From the NCBI GenBank assembly GCA_030386875.1, contig CM059564.1, positions 40,506,075 to 40,570,074 of the forward strand: 64,000 bases of DNA, written 5' to 3'. A program made the position numbers and the translations under genes. Below the pieces are notes generated by a model that had not been told where the DNA came from, did not search any database, and saw only the letters and a list, made by a program, of their open reading frames with translations. The stretch comes from Morinoia aosen (lineage: Eukaryota; Arthropoda; Malacostraca; Amphipoda; Talitridae). Positions 1 through 11,576 of this stretch are shown here, one piece after another (the stretch's first letter is position 1; every line of letters starts with the position of its first letter).

Positions 1-1180
1 AATTCTTTTGTTATTCCACCGAAACACAACAGGCGAAGAAGCAACGACATCTGGAGAAAAGCGAAAATACAAGAAAGCTCTTCCGAAACTTGAAGATCTT
101 GTCGCCGACTCGATGAGTAGAGTAGCATGTCCAGTCGGGCGGACGAGGGGGAAAAAAACGCAGCAGGACAAGTGAGCTAAGAAGTTACTCGAGTAAAAAG
201 CCGTGCTCCAATTTGACCTGCGACACAAAACACGGAGAGCGCTAAGTGGTGAATCGTGTAACTTGAAACAGAGGTCGGTCTCGCAGACTCGCCGGGTGCC
301 CTAATTGCAGACATCTTATAAACGAAGGCTCATTAACGGACTCCAATTTCAGCAACAAAAGAACACGGCAACCACAAGTTCCAAGAAGTTTCCAGCATTC
401 TTGACAAGGTTTGGACTGAAATCTTCACGAGGAAGTGATGTATATGAGCTTAGCAACAAAATGGTTTCTTCAAGCCACATAAAGGTCATCATTTTGATTG
501 GTTCAAGAGGAGCTAGATAATTTTACAGCACAGAGTACCGAAGAAGAAAACCATAGCGACTGAAAATTCGAAATTACCAATCAGAAAGACACGTTAACGC
601 CAAACAGCACGACGTACAACAGTGACCCCCTTTACAACAGAGCAACATTTGCAACCCGTGCTATTACTCAAACAATTTCCGACTGGATAGACGAGCAAGC
701 AAAAGTCAATGTAAAAAATGGAGCACTCACAAAGGCTGATATAAACTGGTTAGAAAACTATAAAAAGTGCAAGATAAATGGTGAGCAAAGGCAAGTTAGG
801 CATTAGAAAGAAGTGACAGAAAAGACTTTCGCACTGTATCTTTCGAGCGCCGCCGTTCCAATTAATAGTTCATAAAAAATCATCAGAGCATTTGTCCGCG
901 CACATGGGCAGTAGCATATAGCACGAGTACGCCAGTGTTTCCCTTTCAGCGAGGATTTTATTTTTAAATTGGAAAAAGAGTGCATGATCCAGAACTAATC
1001 TGGAACTAATCCCAAAGTGTCAGAGGAGGGCGCGTCAAAGCTGAGCAGCAGTGCGGTCCTCTGAAAACAATGGACCGTTGCCACTCGACGGGCGGTGGGG
1101 AAGGAGGGAGGAAGGGGGGTTCGGGTAGCGTGCTGGGGGAGGTGGATAGGGTGAGATGCATGAGGTGGAGGATGAGATGC

Positions 1181-1211
1181 AAGGTGGTAGGTAGGTAGGT
1201 AGGTAGGAGAA
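1181..1211. repeat. (GTAG)n microsatellite
   Basis: The tetranucleotide GGTA is repeated about five times beside the larger 20-bp array, within a polypurine-rich stretch. Confidence 0.85.
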
Positions 1212-1260
1212 GAGAATGGCTAGTAGGATGAGAGAAATACGTGAGGAGGGCGGAAGGTGA

Positions 1261-1490
1261 GAGATGGTGGTAAGATGGGAGAGATGGTGGTAAGATGGGA
1301 GAGATGGTGGTAAGATTGGAGAGATGGTGGTAAGATTGGAGAGATGGTGGTAAGATGGGAGAGATGGTGGTAAGATGGGAGAGATGGTGGTAAGATGGGA
1401 GAGATGGTGGTAAGATGGGAGAGATGGTGGTAAGCTGGGAGAGATGGTGGTAAGATGGGAGAGATGGTGGTAAGATGGGAGAGTTGGAGG
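1261..1490. repeat. 20-bp minisatellite, 11 copies, polypurine
   Basis: The unit GAGATGGTGGTAAGATGGGA is repeated 11 times with single-base variants (for example TTGGA for TGGGA in two adjacent copies). It sits in a G/A-rich plus-strand block from about 1080 to 1720. The minus strand stays open in several frames because the unit lacks stops in that direction. Confidence 0.95.
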
Positions 1491-3959
1491 GTGGGCAGGG
1501 AGGAGTATAGGGTGGGATGCGAGATGTAGAGGATAAACGGGGCAGGTAGAGAGTGAGATGTAAGGGAAGATGTAGAAGGTGAGGTGCGAAAGGCGAAAGA
1601 TGAGATGCGAGAGTAGAAAGAGATGGGAAGTGAGTTGCGAGAGGTATAGGGTGAGGTGGAAGAGGGATGACTTTGAGGAGTAGAAGAAAGAGGAACAGGC
1701 AAACTGCAGCAGTTGAAAGCCGCTGGTCATTCCGAAGATCAATAAACACGTCGACACGGAAGATTCAACGGCGATGGCACATAATTCCTTTCAAGAAAGA
1801 GTTGAGTTGTTAACTTTAATCGAAGAATAATTTCCATTGTACTTGGTAGATTCTTGTAGTACAATCTCCATTAAGGAACTTTTTTTGTAGTTCTCACGAA
1901 TATAACGATGAAGAAATGACATTAACGAAGGGAAAGTTGGGCTTTAAAGCTTAAAACTTTTGAGAATGTATTTTGAAAAGGGGCACTCAAATATAGCTCT
2001 CTTCACATAGTACTAAGTTTGTAGAAACGGTAAGTGAAGCACTGATAGATCTCGGTGGATCATTTTTGGCAAAGGAAAGAGCGGTTAGTGGCCGCATCTT
2101 AGAACATTAATTTAGCCTTGAACGCTGACAGCTTTAGCTTCCAAAGACTGCTCATAAAATACGGATCAGCATCTCTTTTCGACGGATTTTTTCAAGAAAT
2201 AACAGGAAATGAAATTAAGAGCTGAAATTAACACAAGGAATACAGACATAACAATAATAGCCATGGCTGAAAATTTTAAATCTGCGAAAGGACTGAAAAG
2301 TATAGAAATAAAGAGAGAGACGATGACAGAGAGAGAGAGAGAGCAGAAAGAATTTTTCTTATCAAAACGTGAAGCTGTCCGTACGGGTAACTGGACTGCG
2401 CCCGCTAAATTTCAATTAGCCTAGAAGAATTCGGTGAAGAAATCAATTTCGTGAGATTAATTTCCGGCAATGAAGACACAAACAATCAGAAACACGAAGA
2501 CTTGGAGCAAATCCCCGATTGAAAAGTAAAACGAACCTGAACTTCTGACGCAGTTCCCCCTGCTCGATCAGGCAACTAGGTCTGTGAACCCGAAAGACTT
2601 GGCATTTTTGTTATCTGTAATGTTCGCAGAAAGAATCTGAAATGAACTTTTAGGGTGGTTTCAAAGAAAGCAGAAACTGCGATACTTCAAGAGACGCAGC
2701 AGTAATGTTAGCTTCCTAGTCGAGTATGGATCCTAAGAGCATGAAGAAATTCCAAGTGTATGAAGATTGTCAGCTTATGGTGAGAGAAGAGATCTTCCTT
2801 TTCAACATGATAGTGAATACGTAGTGCATCAGATTTTAGAATTTTTTAGGAGTTTTAGAAATTTTACAAAAGAGCGAAAGGAACGACAGTAAACAAACCA
2901 AGATTACAGCGAACTATCCAGGAATACTAAGCAATAAAAAAAGCATGAACATAGATAAATGCCTGTGCCGAGGATGAGCTAACAAGTTAAAAAGAGAGAA
3001 TTGAACAGGCTACTCTCGATAAGGCAGAAAATTATAGGACTGCACTAACCGCAAATCAAGAGCTAGTAGTCTTCACCTTTCAAAAATGTTGACTATTTTC
3101 GAAACGTAGACATAGATGATAAAAAGCGTGAGGAGGCAAAGCAGAGGAATATGCAAGCAAAGCAATGCGATGTTTGAGGGTCATTAAACTAAATTTCAAC
3201 AAAAACGCTCACCAAAGCTAACCAACTAACATGGTAAAGACAATACAGTCGATTATTGTAAAAAATTAGATCATGTAAGATGCTTGAAGTTGAGGATGAA
3301 AGCAGGTAGGGCGGGAGAAGGTCACTGTACGGCGTCTCGTCTGGGCCGCTGCAGACTCAAATTGTGCGCCAAAAACTTTTTAAAGCGTACGTAAAAAGCC
3401 AGAAAGAAAAAAGCAAATGAGTTAAGCAAAAAAAAATAAAAGTCAAGGAAAGTGAGTTGTTTCAAAGCCCCTTATCTACGTTTAAAAATCGCATAAAATA
3501 CACAAGTTATGAGTAGGAGCTACGTCTGTACGTAAAGCCGAACATTCTAACGAAAACTCAAAAAAAGTGAAAAAAAATTAGTCGTGAAGACCAATACAAC
3601 TTTCCATTGCCTGCAACAAAGGAAAGAGACAAAAGCAAAATCATGCATCAGAATAACGGCGAAAACGTAATTGACCATGTACAATGTGACTGGAAAATAA
3701 AGATGTTCGAACCAAACGAGAGAAGCGTGAGTGGAATAAGCGTAAAACTGACGCAGGTTAGTGGAGAAGCCATACGAAACCCTGACGAGATATAATGCAG
3801 CACTAGACCTCAACCAACGGCACCCAACTCAGCAGTGTGCTCTACTTCACGTCGCAGTCGCCGAGTGAACTGAAGGGCCTAGTGGTTGTTGTGGTATCTT
3901 TGTGTATCGGCAAGTGTGCGAGATGGCGGAAGATTTCTGACTAGGTGTAAATGATGTTT

Positions 3960-4155
3960 ACATGTTGAGTGTAGAGTAGTTGGATAGTGTAGAGTGGGAG
4001 GATAGTGTAGTGTAGAGTGGTTGGATAGTGTAGTGTAGAGTGGTTGGATAGTGTAGTGTAGAGTGGTTGGATAGTGTAGTATAGAGTGGTTGGATAGTGT
4101 AGAGTAGTTGGATAGTGTAGAGTAGTTGGATAGTGTAGAGTAGTTGGATAGTGTG
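3960..4155. repeat. GTGTAGAGTGGTTGGATA tandem repeat
   Basis: Units of about 18-23 bp built from GTGTAGAGTGGTTGGATA occur about eight times. Length changes come from an extra GTGTA. The minus-strand open frame 3879-4490 is produced largely by this repeat. Confidence 0.9.
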
Positions 4156-4454
4156 CAGTGTAGAGACGTGTTATTGTAGAAGGGGAGTGGAGAAATAAGT
4201 GATAAATGCATGTAGTCTAGCAGGTTGGGAAGAACATGTAGCTGCTGGGGTGGGATGTGATAGCAACCCCGCTGTCGCTGAACAGGGAGCAAAATGAGCG
4301 CAAGGTAGAAATGTACATGACCGCAGCGTCGAATCAAGCTAAGCTTGTCGAGCTCCGCAAGCTGCTTGTGGTGAAGCGGTAAAGCCTTGATGTGATCAGT
4401 GAACTGTGTCAACAGGTGGAGTCGAGTGCTTACGGTAGCCTTGATTGCGTTAAA

Positions 4455-5357
4455 AAACTGTAGTGTCCATAAACTCTTCAAGGATATCATGTAACATAAA
4501 CTATAGTGTCCAGAAACTCTCCAAGGATATCATGTAACATAAACTATAGTGTCCATAAACTCTTCAAGGATATCATGTAACATAAACTATAGTGTCCAGA
4601 AACTCTTCAAGGATATCATGTAACATAAACTATAGTGTCCACAAACTCTTCAAGGATATCATGTAACATAAACTATAGTGTCCACAAACTCTTCAAGGAT
4701 ATCATGTAACATAAACTATAGTGTCCAGAAACTCTCCAAGGATATCATGTAACATAAACTATAGTGTCCATAAACTCTTCAAGGATATCATGTAACATAA
4801 ACTATAGTGTCCAGAAACTCTTCAAGGATATCATGTAACATAAACTATAGTGTCCACAAACTCTTCAAGGATATCATGTAACATAAACTATAGTGTCCAG
4901 AAACTCTCCAAGGATATCATGTAACATAAACTATAGTGTCCATAAACTCTTCAAGGATATCATGTAACATAAACTATAGTGTCCAGAAACTCTCCAAGGA
5001 TATCATGTAACATAAACTATAGTGTCCACAAACTCTTCAAGGATATCATGTAACATAAACTATAGTGTCCACAAACTCTTCAAGGATATCATGTAACATA
5101 AACTATAGTGTCCACAAACTCTTCAAGGATATCATGTAACATAAACTATAGTGTCCAGAAACTCTCCAAGGATATCATGTAACATAAACTATAGTGTCCA
5201 TAAACTCTTCAAGGATATCATGTAACATAAACTATAGTGTCCACAAACTCTTCAAGGATATCATGTAACATAAACTATAGTGTCCATAAACTCTTCAAGG
5301 ATATCATGTAACATAAACTATAGTGTCCAGAAACTCTTCACGGAGATTGTGTAACAT
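4455..5357. repeat. 43-bp satellite-like array, 21 copies
   Basis: There are 21 copies at an exact 43-bp period, from the TAGTGTCC at 4461 to the last at 5321. Each copy contains TAGTGTCC, AAACTCT, GGATATCATGTAACATAA and few other changes. Copies differ mainly at two sites (CATA/CAGA/CACA and CTT/CTC), giving four unit types in a semi-regular order. The last copy is degenerate (GGAGATTGTGTAACAT). There are no unique spacers, so it is not a CRISPR array. Confidence 0.98.
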
Positions 5358-6526
5358 AAAACTCACAGTAAACGCAGGAAATAGTTTTTTGTTTTCAGCT
5401 CAGGGGGAAAAATTTGGAAGGGGATGTTTTGCTAGTTAAAGTGACATCTTGGTTTGAGTAATATACGTAGTGGCAATCATCAAGTTGTTGTCGAAATGCT
5501 AACCATTGAGTGAGATGAACTGCTACAGCGGAATCATAGGAAAGACAACAACATTCGAGCAGTAATTTTAAACTTCAAAATAACATAGGAGGAGCAACTA
5601 ACCTCATTTTCAGCAGTCACTCGGCATGGGAAAGTTAATGAATTCAAGCCATGACAAATAAATGAGTGGTTACAATTGTGTAAGATTTTCATAAGTATGA
5701 AATTGGTGTTGCTCACTTTCACCCATCGAAAAATATCTACTTTACAAGGCAACAAATCGGATTGAATGGAAGCAATGTTGGTCAGAACATGTTTGAGTAA
5801 AAAACTACTTTTACGAGCATCAGATTTCAGCGAACAACAAGAAGCATAGGCAACCTTTGTAGTTTGAACTACCACTCATAAGTGGTGAGGGCTTTAACGC
5901 TTTTGAATTTTAAGTGTTGTACCAAGTTGTTGCGCTTGTGGTGTGTCTGAGCCTCGTCCGACGTTTAGCGAGACAAATAGTCGAGGCAAATTATGTGAAT
6001 ACACAAGTTTCAGCTGGTAGCTATTGTGAGACTCAGATGTACTTCTTTGTCAACCGATTTTGACATCTCTTTCACGGGCATTGTGAATATCTGTTTTTTG
6101 CTAACGAGGCAAAATTTCGGATTTCGTGTTGATGTTCGGTCCCAAGTGTGCGATGCACACCTTTTAATGGTTGGATTTCGAGGTGGCCGGCTAACTGACG
6201 AAGTGAAACAATACTAGTGTGAGTACGAAAGAATGATGCGAGCAACTACCAAGTTTACGGCAGAAGTTTAGAGCTCTCAGGAAGAACAAGCCTTTGTGTC
6301 TGACACAACTGGGGGGACTGTGATGGGCTAGAAAAATAAAATATGTTCGAAAAGGGAAATTTTTCCCGACATACAACACCGTGTATCAGTTCAGTGTTAA
6401 ATGGATATGAACAGGATCAGTAAATATTCAGTTTAAGCTTCACAGATGCAAGTCACTACACTTGGACAGATTTGTAGTCGTGTACCATAGATGTTCCTCT
6501 GTATGTATGGTGACATTGAGTTGTGT

Positions 6527-6614
6527 GTAGCGTATAGTACACAGTGGGTGGGTGTAGGGTATTGTATATTGTAGCATATAGCACAACGTGGGTAGGTGTA
6601 GGGTATTGTGTGTA
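6527..6614. repeat. 44-bp direct duplication
   Basis: Two adjacent 44-bp copies begin GTAGCGTATAG and GTAGCATATAG and share GTGTAGGGTATTGT. The surrounding 6.5-6.65 kb is rich in G and T on the plus strand. Confidence 0.75.
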
Positions 6615-7159
6615 GTAGAGCGTGAGTGGTATGAGTGTGTAACGCAGTATACCGTGTGGCGTGAACAGCATTTAAGTGGCATGAGAGTGGAGAGAAGAGC
6701 GGCAGCGGGCGCATGACAGCGTAATAGAGCCTGGAGTAGAGCGTCATGCTGCGGTATGCAAGGGCACAGAGAAACCACGTGGGCTGATCGCTCTACAGGT
6801 ATTTGGACTCCCAACACTTCAGCAATAACGGTCGATCCTAGAAGATCGTGAGGGCAACTTTTATCCAAAGTGCCGCAGTCATATTCTAGAATTTCTCGTC
6901 ATCGCCCGACGGTAGGAGAGCTCAGTGATAGAGCACCCTGTCAGCCCACGAGTTTTCTCCTCAAATGTTCGTCATGATCATCTTACACAAGAAGGATCTG
7001 AATGGAGCAACAGTAACAGTAGAGTAGTGAGTCAAGAAGGCAAGCATTCAAATCAAACACAATGTTCATGCATTCTACAGACTTATTATTATTGAAAAAT
7101 ATTCCTTAATACAAAGAGGGCAAGTTGAATTGGATGGTAGGAGGAGGCGATGGCGTCAC

Positions 7160-7202
7160 TGGCGATAATAATAATGATAATAACTGTAATAATAATAATA
7201 GG
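7160..7202. repeat. (AAT)n microsatellite, imperfect
   Basis: An imperfect run of AAT/AATG triplets, with weaker AAT-rich sequence continuing to about 7270. Confidence 0.75.
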
Positions 7203-8689
7203 AACGGCACGTGTGTACCCATACTGCGATAACCACAATAATTAGAACAGCAATGACAATAATAATAAAGCAAATAAATCCTAAGGAGAGACAAACGGGC
7301 GAAATCTATGGCCTGGCAATCAGAATAAAAATATAGGAACGCAACAAACGGCCGATGCGTAGGCCTAAAAAAACACCACTAATTTGGTTCAGGAACAGCC
7401 TATGCACCGAGACTTCGGGACACATCTCAAGGGTCGCTCCTGACACAAGAAAGCAATTACAGGGCACCCTAAACACACCGCACCGTTCCATCTTAGCACT
7501 ATCGATACTTTAAACTTTTCAAACAATAAAGAATACAATAGAAGTGTGTACAGCATGGCTGTGAATTTTCCTAAGAGAGGCAGGATTCTATACAATACAA
7601 AGCGTTTACTAAAAAAATTCTTCACTCGCGGATGGCATCGAGAGATGGCTTTAACTTAATGTTACGGTCTCAAGGCAGGGCAGTCGGACACAAAATACCG
7701 GAGACAAGCAGTAGAGAGATGGCCCACAAGCAAGGCTTTTAGAAGCTTCTAACTCAAATCTCGTAAAGCTTTTCATTCTTACTGCAGTAACATTTACACA
7801 GAGCTCATTCGGTATTTTTATCTGAACACATTGACACCAAAATGAACCCAGCATATTAATTAATTAGCACAGCAATGTGAAAATTCTTTTAACGCACGTC
7901 ACAGGGTTACTAATATACCTTCAAATCTGCTGTAACCTGAAGATTAAGCTTGAGAGAGACGACAGTGTTAAGCACTCGCGAAAATAGTAGATATATTAAT
8001 TATCAATAAGCACTTGTCAATGTGATTCACATAAGAAGCCAGATCAATGTTGATGAATACGTTACACCAACCCAGCGATATCGACGGAATATTATCGGCT
8101 TCAAGCAGGACAGAATATTGGCACAATATAGTATAAAAAAGCGCGATGTACCTCCACTAACTCAGGCACTATACGAGTCAAGGATTTAGAGCTGATCTAG
8201 AGATCATAAGAGTCTTGGGATTCTTCTCGTATTGAACGGTACGAAACATATTTTCCATTTCTTAAAGGGCGGATTACAGAGCTAACTGAAAAAAAAATCA
8301 TGGAACCATATTAAGATTTAAACATGCTAGAAATATGTTCCGTTTGTATTTTCTGAGAACAAAAATTTCTCAAAGCTCATGATTTGTCAGGAACTATGAA
8401 ATAAATCCACTGGAAGGACACGACCAATAACGCGCCACATCTAATATGTCTAACTAGAAGCACAGAAATCACCTTGAGTAGCCAAAAAAAAAATTAATTA
8501 CAGCCAAATTTATAACAGAGCAAGCGCACATTTAACAGAATTCCACCAAGAAAATCATCAAAAGCAAGTACCGTGTAACTAACATAGATATCGAGTCAAT
8601 CGTGGGCGTCTCAAAGCGAAGGCTGGAAACTCAGATTTACAACAATCAATGCTTGTGATCAAACAGAATTTTAGTGGAATTCAGTAATC

Positions 8690-8997
8690 ATGTGGAATTC
8701 AAGATTAAATCCAGCTCTCATACTGAATTCATATTTAAATTCTGCATTAATGCTGAATTCATACCCAAATTCAGCATATACAGTATACTGAATTCATATC
8801 CAAATCCAGCATTAATACTGAATTCATATCCAAATCCAGCATTACTGCTGAATTCATATCTGAATCCAGGATTAATACTGAATTCATATCCAAATCCAGC
8901 ATTAATACTGAATTCATATCTAAATCCAGCATTAATACAGAATTCATATCTAAATCCAGCATTAATACAGAATTCAAATCTAAATCCAGCAATCATA
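8690..8997. repeat. 30-bp EcoRI-site minisatellite, about 10 copies
   Basis: The unit begins GAATTCATATCCAAATCCAG and continues CATTAATACT. Copies drift towards the ends. The length is a multiple of three, so a decapeptide-repeat frame is open on both strands; none resembles a known protein and I treat them as repeat artefacts. Confidence 0.95.
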
Positions 8998-11391
8998 GGG
9001 AACTCTGAAGAACACAACTTGATGGCCGAGTCAATACTGCTAGTGATGAACAGCTTTGAGATCCTCGAGATCACACCTGTGACTGAACGACATAGGGAAC
9101 CCAAAATCCCAACACATACAACTTAAACTACTGCGAAAGTTAAAGTAAGCTGACTATTTACGCAGAAATAGGAAGCAATGTCAAGAGATGTTAAGGAACA
9201 AACACGAATAAATCAAGAACGGATCTTGCTGATGCGATAGAAATGAAATTTTGCAACACTAACAGTAAAATAACAGAATGATTATTTGAAATTGGCTTGA
9301 AGCTCTTGCACTCGCGCATTTTATAATCAAAAGGGCTTCACTTCTTCATTTAAAATTACAAAATTGCACTCACAAGCGAAAAAAAACGTGAACAAGATGT
9401 AATCCATATAACCTCGACATCAACGAAACAAGTTTATAATGTAGCTATGTCAAAACTATACAATCCTCTGAATTTTTCCGAGAACTCAAGAGAATTGACG
9501 TTTTCCATAAAAATGGAAACCAAACAGCATTGAAGAGGCCGCGCATAACATTTACTCACTACAAACGCCGAAGCAAGCGGCACAAACTAGATACGTAAGC
9601 ACCAGAAATGTGGTGGCTCCAAGACCCAACAAGGATATATAATCAACAATGCGACCAGTCTTAAGTCTAAAGAAAGCGAACACGACAGAAAGCATACGTA
9701 AAGCAAAAAGGAGTGAGGGCAACGGTACGAAAAGCCAGTAAGGGACCAAGATTTCAAATATCCCATAACAAAAGAAAGGCACTTATGTGGTGAAACAAAG
9801 AAATGTATCAAGAAAGAGGGGCCTTCGACTTCACTCCCATGGCTTCGGTTCGGGTCAGGCAACCTAAAAACACACATCAGTGTTTTTCCTACAACACACA
9901 ATCAAAAATAGTAATTCAAGAGGGAATAATAAACAATTACTCATCAAAAACGCCGACTCAAGACTCATATGTCTGATATTGAATAAAAACGAGAACTGAG
10001 TGATCCTTGACAACGATCAATAAAGACCACGAAAATGATTTAGCGATGAGCAAGGCGATTCAAGCACAAGATGTACTGGACAAAGATCGAGATGAAAATA
10101 AAAAATTCCGAAGCCACCGTTGAAATCTTGGCTTATACAGCTATCATACGTGAGCAACTTTGCGTGTTAGTTCACAATCAGTGAAATTTGCACAAGACCG
10201 ACACCGAAAAATAAGCTACGAAAAGTTGGACGGGCTTGCCCGTAGTGCAGCGAGTTGCCCGAGTCAGAAAGCGCAGCACGACGACGATGACTACTCCGGA
10301 TAGCACGCAAGCAAGCGGCGAGAGAGGTGACTCCATTTCAACACGCTAATAAACGTCAGACAGAAGAAAACTTCATCTGAACAGCTTAAGATACGTGGGA
10401 CTTCGACTCGAGACTAATAGAGGCTCCGCATAGCGCAACGGCTACTGTGAGATCATGTTTTAGTGAAGAATTACTCAGAATTAAATCGACATTACTTACT
10501 TCGACTGATTAGACTCTAGCCTCAACATTAAGGCATTACGTAGGCCGGATCATGGGTTATAAGCAACATAAAAGTAGCAAAAATACACCAAAACTAAGGA
10601 ATGATCCAAAGTATTAAACATCACACATATACAAATATACACAAGCAACGACGTTGCAATATTATTTCAAAGAGACTAATAGTAGAACTGCTACAAACAG
10701 GATACTTTAGAGCTCGCACGAGTGCAGTAAAGAGCAGAGAGATGACGCTGTACATGCGCACGGACGACGCAGTCCAGCCAACAAGGATCGTTTGTGCGAG
10801 TTTATGCCTCTCGACATCGTGACAAGCGCGCTACCGATGGTAGTTTAGAGGTGGCAATTGGTGCGGTGGGGACAAAGTGCATCGCAGTTTATGCAGTGAA
10901 ATAACCAAAATTGACAGCGGGCTCAGCTACATACCACGACCAACTAAATGCTAGCACCGTACGCACGGTACTGTTCCAGTACAGGGTAAGAGTACAGTGA
11001 AAGAGTTAGTAAGTGCAATCACCGATTGAATGGCGAGTGGCGTGGTGGAGTTGGTACTGATTACGATCCCAGCACCGACTTCATGCCTAGTACTGATTAC
11101 AATGCTAGTACCCGATTACATGGCTAGTACTACGGGAGCCTTAGTACCGAATTAGAGCAGGCGCCGATTTCAAGGCTAGTAAATAGCATAGAGCCAATAG
11201 GTGCCAATTGCTCAGCAGATACTGATCATGCAGTCGTTACGTATCACATAGCTGATCAGGAGTAGAGGATTGTGTAGAGTACAGAAAAGGTACAAATTGT
11301 GAGGCTAGTACATGACTCCAATTTGGTAAAGCAGATACCGGTGACACAAGGTTTGTAGTTTTTACCGAATATAACACAACTTTTAACATCT

Positions 11392-11576
11392 TTGTGTCGG
11401 TACAGCGTATGATATCGGACAACGCAGTGTCGGTACAGCGTTCAATATCGGTACAGCGTTCAATGTCGGTACAGCGTTCAATGTCGGTACAGCGTTCAAT
11501 GTCAGTACAACGCACAGTGTCGGTACAGCGTTCAATGTCGGCACAACGCACAGTGTCGGTACAGCGTTCAATGTCG
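11392..11576. repeat. 18-bp minisatellite, about 10 copies
   Basis: The unit is TGTCGGTACAGCGTTCAA with variants (TCAGTACAACGCACAG). Divergent sequence built around CTAGTACTGATTACAATG at 11040-11180 may be an older related array. Confidence 0.93.

Noticed and set aside
1006..1757. 240-247-codon minus-strand open frames rich in Ser, Pro, Leu and His
   Set aside because: They are a translation of a 20-bp repeat in three frames at once, inside a polypurine block.
4455..5357. CRISPR-like array
   Set aside because: Repeats are contiguous with no unique spacers and the locus is in a eukaryotic genome.
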